Source of the DNA: Pseudomonas taeanensis MS-3
Lineage (GTDB): Bacteria > Pseudomonadota > Gammaproteobacteria > Pseudomonadales > Pseudomonadaceae
Length of the DNA stretch: 64,000 nt
Direction of reading: 5' to 3'
Assembly (NCBI RefSeq): GCF_000498575.2
Contig: NZ_AWSQ01000004.1
Location: 719,623 to 783,622, forward strand
Position numbers and translations under genes: made by a program
The notes under the pieces: model-generated
Seen by the model: the letters and a program-made list of their open reading frames with translations, nothing else
The model's database searches: none
Told to the model about the DNA's origin: nothing
Shown here: one piece after another, positions 32,674 through 40,623 of the stretch
Layout: each line of letters begins with the position of its first letter
Numbering within the stretch: the stretch's first letter is position 1

Positions 32674-33246
32674 CTAACACGCCTCCGCAGTCGCATCGCC
32701 CTGCTCGGTACCCGCCGCCCGTACCACTACAATCGCTACGGCGCAGGCCACCAGCAGCAGCGCGGCAAAGGCACCCATCATATGCAGGTAAGGCATGGCA
32801 TGGTTCCACGGCCGCGCCACACCGAGAAAAGCGGCAAACAGCCAGCTGCTCATCGACAGGGCACCCAAGAGCCCAAGCCGAGTCCGGGCAGAACTGGACA
32901 GGGAGACGAAAGGCGCCCGATGCAACAAAGGAAAACCTATTTTGTGCAGCAGCATGCCGTTCAGAGTCAGCAGCGTCACTACACTGGCCTTGGCCCAGAG
33001 CTTCTGATTGAGCAGATAGTCCACCCCCTCTTCGCGGTACCCCAGCATCACCAGCAACAAACCTGAGCCCCACAGACACAGCAGCGCCAGGCTAACGATC
33101 GTCTGAATCTCGGTCAGCTGCTCACGCTGCGCAGGGTCCAACAACTCCTTGCGCCAGCGCCAGAGCTTGTGATCCGCCTGCAGCAGGGTGCCGAGGGCGA
33201 TGCAGGCAGCGAGCAAGTGGCCATAGACCAGGAGAAGTTTGAGCAT
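32674..33246 (-). CDS. Integral membrane protein of unknown function
   Basis: 190-aa protein with about five membrane segments, chosen to start at MLKLLLVYGHLLAACIALGT (ATG 33246, AAGGTGA upstream); starts 5 or 11 codons earlier are possible. Histidines lie in or beside the membrane segments (YGHLL, LLHKIGFPLLH, WNHAMPYLHMMG), a pattern seen in small haem- or copper-linked membrane proteins, but I do not recognise the family. It lies alone between the convergent alkB gene and phhR. Confidence 0.75.
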   Translation of the reverse strand: MLKLLLVYGHLLAACIALGTLLQADHKLWRWRKELLDPAQREQLTEIQTIVSLALLCLWGSGLLLVMLGYREEGVDYLLNQKLWAKASVVTLLTLNGMLLHKIGFPLLHRAPFVSLSSSARTRLGLLGALSMSSWLFAAFLGVARPWNHAMPYLHMMGAFAALLLVACAVAIVVVRAAGTEQGDATAEAC

Positions 33247-33352
33247 GGGGTTCACCTTCATTGTTATCCAGGCGTGCACTCCCTGCGGCCATCATTGAAG
33301 ACGAATGATACGGCTTATCATTTGTATCAACAAGTAACTTAACTGCCTCGTC

Positions 33353-34906
33353 CTACTCCTTGCCTAACCCATGCTGTCGCAGTTTATTGGCAATGGTGGT
33401 GTGCGATACGCCGAGGCGCTTGCCCAATTGCCGGCTACTCGGGTAGTCGCTGTACAGACGCTCCAGCACTGCCTTTTCAAAGCGCCCGAGGATAGCGTCC
33501 AAGCCCCCTTCCACCGAGAACTCACCCAAGGGTTGCGGCGCGCCATAGTCCGGCAGGCGGATATGCTCGGCCTTGACCGTACCGCCCTCGCACAGCGACA
33601 CGGCCTGGAACAGTGTGTTTTCCAGCTGGCGCACGTTGCCGGGCCAGTGATAGTGACCGAGTCGCTCCAGCGCCTGGGGCGCCAACTTGGGCAACGGACA
33701 TCCGATCTGCCGGCTGGCCTGGTCGAGGAAGTGTTCGACCAAAGGCGCCAGGCCATCCAGACATTCGCGCAGCGGCGGAATGTGCAGGCTGAGTACATTG
33801 AGGCGGTGATAGAGGTCCTGCCTGAACTCCCCCTTGGCGCACAGTTCGGAGAGATCCACCTGAGTCGCGCAGATCACCCGCACATCCAGGTAGACCTCCT
33901 CGTCGCTGCCGACCCGGCGGAAACAACCATCCTGCAGAAAGCGCAACAGTTTGGCCTGCAGGCGCGGGCTCATCTCGCCGACGCCATCGAGGAACAGCGT
34001 GCCGCCAGCGGTCAGTTCCAGCAGACCCAGCTTGCCTTCCGGCCGAGCCCCTTCGAAGGCGCCCGGGCCGTAGCCGAACAGCTCGGTCTCGGCCATGGAT
34101 TCCGGCAGGCCGGCGCAGTTCAGCGCCATAAACGGCGACTGCCCACGTGGGCTGGCCAGGTGGCAGGCACGCGCCAGCAGCTCCTTGCCGGTGCCGGTCT
34201 CGCCTTCGATCAGCAGCGGGGCGTCCAGCGGCGCCATGCGCCGCGCCTCACGCACCACTGCGGCCATCACCTTGGAGCTCTGGAAGATGCTGTCGAAGCC
34301 GCGCAGCTCCTGCTTGCGCACGTGGTAAATCCGCTCGCCGACCCGGTCGGCACGGTGCAAGGTGAGCACCGCGCCGGCCAACGCATCACTCTCGTCATGC
34401 TCGGTTTGCAACGGTGCGATGTCGGCGAGGAACACATCGCCCTTGACCTTGACCCGCAGGCCATTGATCCGCGATTTGTTGGCGCGCACCAGTTCCGGCA
34501 GGTCGAAATCCTCGGCATAGCGCGCCAGTGGAATGCCCGGCACCTCATCCACGCGCACCCCCAGTAGCTGCGCGGCGGCGCGGTTGGCGGCGACTATGCT
34601 GCCGCCCATGTCGATCGACAGCACCGGAAAGTCCAGCGCGCCAAGCAAGGCATTCAGCTCCAGGTGACGCCGCTCGCTGGGCATCAGGCCGACGCGCTTG
34701 ACCCCGAACACCCCGGGTATCGCCTCGAACTTGGCGCGCAATGACTGGAATTGCAGATTGATCAGATTGGGACAGTGCAGATAGATGGCATTGCCCTGCT
34801 CGCCCCCGACCTCACCGCGCGCGACGTTGATGCCGTACTCGACCAGCAGATTGAGGATGTCACGCAGAATGCCAATCCGGTTTTGACAATGAACTTTGAT
34901 ACGCAT
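33353..34906 (-). CDS. phhR: Aromatic amino acid regulator PhhR (TyrR family)
   Basis: 517-aa activator. N-terminal ACT domain (MRIKVHCQNRIGILRDILNL), then a PAS domain (LSIDMGGSIVAANRAAAQLLG), an AAA+ domain with Walker A GETGTGKE (~230-237) and Walker B GGTLFLDGVGEM, and a C-terminal TyrR helix-turn-helix (RQLGKRLGVSHTTIANKLRQ). The sigma-54 contact motif GAFTGA reads GAFEGA here, as expected for TyrR-family proteins, which act with sigma-70 rather than sigma-54. Divergent from phhABC, which it activates in the presence of Phe or Tyr in other pseudomonads. Confidence 0.95.
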   Translation of the reverse strand: MRIKVHCQNRIGILRDILNLLVEYGINVARGEVGGEQGNAIYLHCPNLINLQFQSLRAKFEAIPGVFGVKRVGLMPSERRHLELNALLGALDFPVLSIDMGGSIVAANRAAAQLLGVRVDEVPGIPLARYAEDFDLPELVRANKSRINGLRVKVKGDVFLADIAPLQTEHDESDALAGAVLTLHRADRVGERIYHVRKQELRGFDSIFQSSKVMAAVVREARRMAPLDAPLLIEGETGTGKELLARACHLASPRGQSPFMALNCAGLPESMAETELFGYGPGAFEGARPEGKLGLLELTAGGTLFLDGVGEMSPRLQAKLLRFLQDGCFRRVGSDEEVYLDVRVICATQVDLSELCAKGEFRQDLYHRLNVLSLHIPPLRECLDGLAPLVEHFLDQASRQIGCPLPKLAPQALERLGHYHWPGNVRQLENTLFQAVSLCEGGTVKAEHIRLPDYGAPQPLGEFSVEGGLDAILGRFEKAVLERLYSDYPSSRQLGKRLGVSHTTIANKLRQHGLGKE

Positions 34907-35035
34907 GGCGGGCCCTGAACACGGGGTTTTAATGGGCTACGGAGCAATCTATCGCTCGCTGAGCCGTATTTTCCGTCAAGAATATGTGACAGCCTAGCCG
35001 GACGGCAAGGCGATGCTTGGCTGCGGCGGCGACAA

Positions 35036-35053
35036 CGTAACTATTTCTTTACG
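35036..35053. promoter_or_regulatory. TyrR/PhhR box upstream of phhA
   Basis: CGTAACTATTTCTTTACG has the spacing and core of the TyrR box TGTAAA-N6-TTTACA (GTAA ... TTTAC kept, outer bases changed). It lies 111 bases before the phhA ATG and 130 bases before the phhR ATG, so it could serve activation of phhABC and autoregulation. Confidence 0.6.
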
Positions 35054-35163
35054 AAATAATGCCCATCTGCGACCCCATCCAGCTGCATCCCTGGCTGAAA
35101 AGCAGCACCACCTGCGGTATCCATAGTCCAACACAACAACAAAAGCCCCCGCAGGAGGCAATG

Positions 35164-35949
35164 ATGAAGAGCACGCAGTACGTGGCTCGGCAACCGGACG
35201 ACAATGGCTTTATCCGCTATTCCGAAGCCGAGGATCAGGTGTGGAACACCTTGATCACCCGCCAACTGAAGGTGATTGAAGGCCGTGCCTGCCAGGAGTA
35301 CCTGGACGGCATCGAGCAGTTGGGCCTGCCGCATGAGCGCATCCCGCAACTCGCAGAGGTGAACAAGGTGCTGCAGGCCAGTACGGGCTGGCGTGTGGCT
35401 CGCGTGCCCGCACTGATTCCGTTCCAGACCTTTTTCGAGCTGCTGGCCAGCCAGCAATTCCCCGTGGCGACCTTTATCCGCACCCCGGAAGAACTGGACT
35501 ACCTGCAGGAACCGGACATCTTCCACGAAATCTTCGGCCACTGCCCGCTGCTGACCAACCCCTGGTTCGCAGAGTTCACCCACACCTATGGCAAGCTCGG
35601 TCTCAAGGCCAGCAAAGAGGAGCGCGTCTACCTCGCTCGGCTGTACTGGATGACCATCGAGTTTGGTCTGGTCGACACCCCGCAGGGTCGCAAGATCTAC
35701 GGCGGCGGCATCCTCTCTTCGCCGAAAGAAACCGTTTACTGCCTGTCTGGCGAGCCCGAGCATCAACCCTTCGATGCCCTGGAAACCATGCGTACGCCGT
35801 ATCGTATCGACATCCTGCAACCGCTGTATTTCGTCCTGCCGGAACTCAAGCGCCTGTTCGACCTGGCCCATGAAGACATCATGACGCTGGCGCATCAGGC
35901 CATGCAGCTGGGCCTACGCGCACCGAAATTCCCACCGAAAGCGGCGTAA
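35164..35949 (+). CDS. phhA: Phenylalanine 4-monooxygenase
   Basis: Pterin-dependent non-haem iron enzyme that converts phenylalanine to tyrosine. 261 aa from the second of tandem ATGs (35161/35164) after AGGAGG, giving MKSTQYVARQPDDNGFIRYS. Iron ligands His121 and His126 (IFHEIFGHCP) and Glu166 (WMTIEFGL) are in place. It is a single catalytic domain, as in Pseudomonas PhhA, without an ACT domain. A 9-bp stem with one bulge (35966-36000) lies between phhA and phhB and might tune downstream expression. Confidence 0.97.
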   Translation: MKSTQYVARQPDDNGFIRYSEAEDQVWNTLITRQLKVIEGRACQEYLDGIEQLGLPHERIPQLAEVNKVLQASTGWRVARVPALIPFQTFFELLASQQFPVATFIRTPEELDYLQEPDIFHEIFGHCPLLTNPWFAEFTHTYGKLGLKASKEERVYLARLYWMTIEFGLVDTPQGRKIYGGGILSSPKETVYCLSGEPEHQPFDALETMRTPYRIDILQPLYFVLPELKRLFDLAHEDIMTLAHQAMQLGLRAPKFPPKAA

Positions 35950-36053
35950 GCTGGAACCACGACAGGCCTTTCCATCCAGTATGTGCAAGGTGGAAAAGGC
36001 TGTGCAGGTGCCTAACCTAACTTGTGTTTAACGACCTATTCTGGAGCCCCTAA

Positions 36054-36410
36054 ATGACCGCCCTTAGCCAAGCCCAATGCGAAGCCTGCCGCGCCGATGC
36101 CCCGAAAGTCTCGGATGAAGAACTGGCCGAACTGATCAAGGAAATCCCCGACTGGAACATCGAAGTCCGTGACGGGCACATGGAACTGGAAAGAGTCTTC
36201 CTGTTCCGCACCTTCAAGCACGCCCTGGCCTTCAGCAACGCCGTCGGCGCCATCGCCGAGGAAGTCGGCCACCACCCTGCGCTGCTCACCGAGTGGGGCA
36301 AGGTCACCGTCACCTGGTGGAGCCATGAGATGAAGGGCCTGCACCGTAACGACTTCATCATGGCCGCGCGCACTGACGTGGTCGCGAGCAACGCAGAGGG
36401 TCGCAAGTGA
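36054..36410 (+). CDS. phhB: Pterin-4a-carbinolamine dehydratase
   Basis: Recycles the pterin cofactor of PhhA by dehydrating 4a-hydroxytetrahydrobiopterin; in pseudomonads it is also needed for PhhA production. The 118-aa protein has the PCD/DCoH signature EEVGHHPALLTEWGKVTVTWWSHE with catalytic His73, His74 and His91. It is 104 bases after phhA, and its stop overlaps the phhC start by four bases. Confidence 0.97.
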   Translation: MTALSQAQCEACRADAPKVSDEELAELIKEIPDWNIEVRDGHMELERVFLFRTFKHALAFSNAVGAIAEEVGHHPALLTEWGKVTVTWWSHEMKGLHRNDFIMAARTDVVASNAEGRK

Positions 36411-37606
36411 GCCATTTCGCCCAGATCGTACGGGTGCCCGGCGATCCGATTCTCGGCCTGATGGAGGCCTATCGTGCCGACACTAACCCGGACAAGCTCG
36501 ATCTGGGCGTGGGGGTTTACAAGGACGCCCAGGGCCTGACACCTATCCCCCAGGCGGTCAAACTGGCCGAACAGCGCCTGGTCGACCAGCAGACAACGAA
36601 GAGCTATGTCGGCGGCCATGGCGATCCGTTGTTTACCGCACGCCTGGCCGAACTGGTGCTGGGCGAGGACTCTCCTGCGCTCGGCGAACAACGTGCAGCA
36701 GCCACTCAGACCCCTGGCGGCACCGGCGCACTGCGCCTGGCTGCCGACTTTATCGCCCACAGCCTACCGGGGCGCGGCATCTGGCTGAGCGACCCGACCT
36801 GGCCGATCCACGAGACCCTGTTTGCCGCAGCCGGCCTCAAGGTCGGTCATTACCCCTATGTCAATGCAGACAACAGGCTCGACGTCGAGGCGATGCTGAC
36901 AGCCTTGGCCCAGCTGCCTCGGGGCGACGTGGTGCTGCTGCACGCCTGTTGCCATAACCCGACCGGTTTCGACCTGAGCCAGGATGACTGGTATCGCGTG
37001 CTCGAAGTGGTCAAGGCGCGCGAGTTGCTGCCATTGATCGACTTCGCCTATCAGGGCTTCGGCGATGGCCTGGAACAGGATGCCTGGGCCGTGCGTCTGT
37101 TCGCCAAGCAACTGCCCGAGCTGCTGATTACCAGCTCATGCTCAAAAAACTTCGGCCTCTACCGCGAACGCATCGGCGCCTTGTTGGTGTGCGCCAGCAA
37201 CAGCGAACAACTGCTGAATATCCGCAGCCAGCTGGCTTCGATAGCCCGCAACCTGTGGTCGACACCGCCGGCCCATGGCGCCGCCATAGTCGCCAGCATC
37301 CTTAATGACAGCGAACTCAAAGCGCTGTGGATGAGCGAGTTGGAGAGCATGCGCCAGCGCGTGGCAGGCCTGCGCCTAGGCCTGGTCGAGGCCTTGCAGC
37401 CACATGGCCTGGCAGAGCGCTTCGCGCATATCGGCGTGCAGCGCGGAATGTTCTCCTACACCGGCCTGTCGCCGCAGCAGGTGCAACGACTGCGCGATGA
37501 ACACAGCGTGTACCTGGTCGGCTCCGGCCGCGCCAACGTCGCCGGCCTGGATGCCAGCCGTCTCGACCAGCTGGCGGGGGTCATCGCGCAAGTGTGTCAG
37601 CCCTGA
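36407..37606 (+). CDS. phhC: Aromatic amino acid aminotransferase PhhC
   Basis: PLP-dependent class I transaminase that takes tyrosine to 4-hydroxyphenylpyruvate. 399 aa starting at a GTG (36407) inside the phhB stop (GTGA overlap), MSHFAQIVRVPGDPILGLME. The aspartate-aminotransferase-type features are visible: HACCHNPTGFD, the PLP lysine in SSCSKNFGLYRER, and the C-terminal SGRANVAGLD arginine that binds the alpha-carboxylate. An intrinsic terminator follows 22 bases after the stop. Together phhABC feeds phenylalanine into tyrosine breakdown. Confidence 0.95.
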   Translation: MSHFAQIVRVPGDPILGLMEAYRADTNPDKLDLGVGVYKDAQGLTPIPQAVKLAEQRLVDQQTTKSYVGGHGDPLFTARLAELVLGEDSPALGEQRAAATQTPGGTGALRLAADFIAHSLPGRGIWLSDPTWPIHETLFAAAGLKVGHYPYVNADNRLDVEAMLTALAQLPRGDVVLLHACCHNPTGFDLSQDDWYRVLEVVKARELLPLIDFAYQGFGDGLEQDAWAVRLFAKQLPELLITSSCSKNFGLYRERIGALLVCASNSEQLLNIRSQLASIARNLWSTPPAHGAAIVASILNDSELKALWMSELESMRQRVAGLRLGLVEALQPHGLAERFAHIGVQRGMFSYTGLSPQQVQRLRDEHSVYLVGSGRANVAGLDASRLDQLAGVIAQVCQP

Positions 37607-37627
37607 GCATTGCAGCTCTCCTCCCAT

Positions 37628-37655
37628 AGCCGGCCTTGCGCCGGCTGTGTTCTGC
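37628..37655 (+). terminator. Terminator after phhC
   Basis: AGCCGGC (37628-37634) pairs with GCCGGCT (37640-37646) around CTTGC, followed by GTGTTCT. It ends the phhABC transcript and argues that the next gene starts later than the first open codon of its frame. Confidence 0.65.
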
Positions 37656-37719
37656 TCGCGACACGGGCTGCGCTATCGCTATAGTCTTAGCACCGTCATT
37701 CGCCGAAGTAGAACCTCCA

Positions 37720-39057
37720 GTGGGCAAGCTTTCCAATATCGTATTCCGCGGTTACCAGCACGTCATCCACAGCCTGGCGTTCTACCCGACGCTGATCGCC
37801 TTGGGTTTCTTTTTGCTGTGTCTGCTGAATATCTCCATCGAATATCAACCCTGGCTGCTGGCCATCAAGGAACGCGTCGACGTGGGCCTGGTACGTAATG
37901 CCGAAAATGCCCGACTCATCCTCGGCACTCTGGTCGGTGGCATCCTGACACTGATGGTGTTCAGCTTTTCGATGGTCATGGTGGTACTCAACAACGCCTC
38001 CGCGGCACTGTCGCCTCGAGTGATCCCAGGCCTTATCAGCAGTAAAAGCCACCAGAAAACCCTGGGCTTCTACCTCGGCACCATCCTCTATGCACTGCTG
38101 CTGATCACCACCATAGAACAGGCTGGCATCGATAAAGTCCCCAGCCTGGGCGTGCTGATTACCTTAGGTCTGGGTATCGCCTGCCTGGGCTTATTCGTGC
38201 ATTTCATTCGCTCCATTTCCCAGTCGATTCAGGTCGAATACATTCTCAGCAGCCTCTATCGCACTACCCTGGAGAAACTCGCGGGGCGCGAACGTAAACT
38301 CTCGGAGTGCGAAGAGCCGCCCTGCTGGCCCGACACCCAAGACTGGCCGCTAGTCCACTCGACATGCAACGGCTACTTCAAGGCGGTGAATGTCTCAGCA
38401 GTCAACGCCCTGTTGTGCCAGCACAAGCTGCGTATGACCGTGCTGGCTCACCGAGGCTTCTTTGTCACCAAGGGCTACCCCCTGTTCAAGCTTGATCGTG
38501 AAGTCGAGGAGGAAGTGTGCGAGCAACTGCTCGACTGCTTTGGCTTTTTCATCGAGGAGTACGCCAGTTCGCACTACTACTTCGGCTGCAAGCAAATTTC
38601 GGAAATCGCAGTAAAGGCACTAAGTCCAGGGATCAATGACCCAGGCACGGCGATAAAAGCCATCGACATGCTCAGCGTGCTGTTTAGTCAGCGCCTGACG
38701 CTTCCCGACCTGGATATTGCGCCGCTGACTAAAGAGTCGCCGCGCTTGTTCTACCGCGAACTGACACTGGATCAGATGCTGCTGCAGATACTCGGGCCGA
38801 TCCGCTCCTATGGCAGCAACGACGTCAGCGTGTTGGTCTGCCTACTGCAAGCGTTCAAAAACTTGTTGTATCAAACCACTCGAGAAAACCAGCGAAGCGA
38901 CCTGATCAGGCACGCACAGAGCGTGCTGGACAGTGCCGACCAGCAGTTGGCCATTCGCCGCGATCGAGAAGAAATCAATGCGCTGGTCACACGGATTAAC
39001 CGGGTATCTGGCAAGCATGCGCCTGCATTAAAACCGATCAATATCCCGCAGGACTAA
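37720..39057 (+). CDS. DUF2254 family membrane protein
   Basis: About 445 aa if read from GTG at 37720 (VGKLSNIVFRGYQHVIHS); the frame is open to 37636 but that region holds the phhC terminator, and no strong ribosome site marks either start. Four membrane segments lie in the first half (YPTLIALGFFLLCLL, LILGTLVGGILTLMVFSFSMVMVVL, LGFYLGTILYALLLITT, SLGVLITLGLGIACLGLFVHFI). The second half is a soluble domain with ISEIAVKALSPGINDPGTAI, the DUF2254 hallmark. Function unknown; probably inner membrane. Confidence 0.85.
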   Translation: MGKLSNIVFRGYQHVIHSLAFYPTLIALGFFLLCLLNISIEYQPWLLAIKERVDVGLVRNAENARLILGTLVGGILTLMVFSFSMVMVVLNNASAALSPRVIPGLISSKSHQKTLGFYLGTILYALLLITTIEQAGIDKVPSLGVLITLGLGIACLGLFVHFIRSISQSIQVEYILSSLYRTTLEKLAGRERKLSECEEPPCWPDTQDWPLVHSTCNGYFKAVNVSAVNALLCQHKLRMTVLAHRGFFVTKGYPLFKLDREVEEEVCEQLLDCFGFFIEEYASSHYYFGCKQISEIAVKALSPGINDPGTAIKAIDMLSVLFSQRLTLPDLDIAPLTKESPRLFYRELTLDQMLLQILGPIRSYGSNDVSVLVCLLQAFKNLLYQTTRENQRSDLIRHAQSVLDSADQQLAIRRDREEINALVTRINRVSGKHAPALKPINIPQD

Positions 39058-39221
39058 GTCACTGCGCACCAAATAAGTGCACTATTCAGCTCGGAATAAT
39101 CCAAACATTTCAAATACCATAAAATATTCTTTTAAAAACAAATACTTATGCCATACACCCGCATCACCCTGGCGCGTTTCCTGCTTGCCATTGAGGCAAT
39201 ACTCCCCTAGGGTAGCTCGCC

Positions 39222-40487
39222 ATGTGGTCTCATATTGTCCCGATCAGCTCACTGCTGGGCGGGGTTGCTTTACTCCTGCTCGGCAATGGCCTTCTCAATA
39301 CCTTACTGACTCTGCGTGGCGTAGCCGAAGGCTATTCCACCGGGATGCTCGGACTGATTATGTCCGGGTATTTTGTCGGCTTTCTCCTCGGCACCTGGCT
39401 GGCGATTCCGCTGGTGCGTCGCGTTGGGCACATCCGCGCCTTCGCCTTCTGTGCCGCGCTGGCTGCCATCACCGCCCTGCTCCACGTGCTGATCGTCAAT
39501 CCCTGGGTATGGCTGGGACTGCGGGTGCTCTACGGTCTGGCGCTGGTCAGCCTGTATATGGTGATCGAGAGCTGGCTCAACGCGCAGGCGCCCAACGACA
39601 AGCGCGGTCAGATTTTCGCCGTCTACATGGCGGTCAACCTCGGTGCCCTGGCGGCTGCGCAGCAGTTGCTTGGCCTGGCGCAACCGACGGATTTTATATT
39701 GTTCGTACTCGCGGCGATGCTGATCAGCGCCGCGCTGATGCCCATCACCTTGACCCGACAGGCGCAGCCCAGCTTACCGGAGACGCTGCACACCAATCTG
39801 CGCCAGCTGGCCGGCGTGGCGCCCCTGGCGCTGGTCGCCGCAGGTCTGTCCGGCCTGGCCCTCGGGGCCTTCTGGGGCATGGCGCCGGTGTATGCCAACC
39901 TGCTTGGTTTCGATGCCTCGGGCGTCGGTCTGCTGATGAGTAGCACGATTCTTGGCGGCGCCTTGCTGCAGTGGCCAATCGGTCATTACTCAGACAGTCA
40001 CGATCGACGCCTGGTACTGCTTTGGGTGGTGATGCTGGCGGTACTGGTCGCCGCGCTGATGAGCCTGCTGCCCGCGGGTAACCTGCTACTCGGGCTGATC
40101 TTCGTCTGGGGCGGTCTGGCCTTCGCCATCTACCCGATTGCCGTCGCGCAGCTGATCGACCAGCTGCACAGCGATGAGATTCTCGCCGGCTCCAGCGGCT
40201 TGTTGATGGTCAACGGGATCGGCTCGGTATGCGGCCCGATGCTTGCAGGCATATTGATGCAACAGCTCGGCGCTCAGGCGCTACCACTGTATTTCGCCGC
40301 CGTTCTGGGGTTGCTCGCGGCTTATACCTTCTATCGTCTGCGCCACGTCAGCGACCTGGTCAGCGAGCCTCACGGGCACTTCATGCCGATGCTGCGCACC
40401 AGCCATACCGTGCTGGAGTTGATGCCCGATGCGCCGCCCATTGAGCACAGCGACAACCACGAGCAAGCACCACCCTCTTCACTGTAG
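39222..40487 (+). CDS. MFS transporter, YcaD-like
   Basis: 421-aa major facilitator with twelve predicted membrane segments. The sequence between segments (GYFVGFLLGTWLAIPLVRRVG, VIESWLNAQAPNDKRGQIFA) matches the YcaD/UMF2-type subgroup of putative sugar or drug exporters. The hydrophilic C-terminus (PIEHSDNHEQAPPSSL) is cytoplasmic. The upstream 164 bases include an unusually AT-rich stretch (39100-39150) that could hold the promoter. The substrate is unknown. Confidence 0.85.
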   Translation: MWSHIVPISSLLGGVALLLLGNGLLNTLLTLRGVAEGYSTGMLGLIMSGYFVGFLLGTWLAIPLVRRVGHIRAFAFCAALAAITALLHVLIVNPWVWLGLRVLYGLALVSLYMVIESWLNAQAPNDKRGQIFAVYMAVNLGALAAAQQLLGLAQPTDFILFVLAAMLISAALMPITLTRQAQPSLPETLHTNLRQLAGVAPLALVAAGLSGLALGAFWGMAPVYANLLGFDASGVGLLMSSTILGGALLQWPIGHYSDSHDRRLVLLWVVMLAVLVAALMSLLPAGNLLLGLIFVWGGLAFAIYPIAVAQLIDQLHSDEILAGSSGLLMVNGIGSVCGPMLAGILMQQLGAQALPLYFAAVLGLLAAYTFYRLRHVSDLVSEPHGHFMPMLRTSHTVLELMPDAPPIEHSDNHEQAPPSSL

Positions 40488-40623
40488 CTGCAGCAGTACA
40501 AGCACAGTACGTGCAGCTACATGAGCACAGCGGCGGCCGCCCTGCAGTGAGCCAGCCCACTACTGAGCACGTCGGCCCAGGTCGGCGCGTCAACTTAACC
40601 ACTTTTGGACAGGGAGACAGCGC

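Noticed and set aside
34026..34110. PhhR as a sigma-54 activator
   Set aside because: The AAA+ domain has GAFEGA rather than GAFTGA, and no -24/-12 promoter was seen before phhA.
36054..36410. phhB as a stand-alone pterin enzyme unrelated to phhA
   Set aside because: The operon order phhA-phhB-phhC and the GTGA overlap with phhC make the Phe hydroxylase cofactor role clear.
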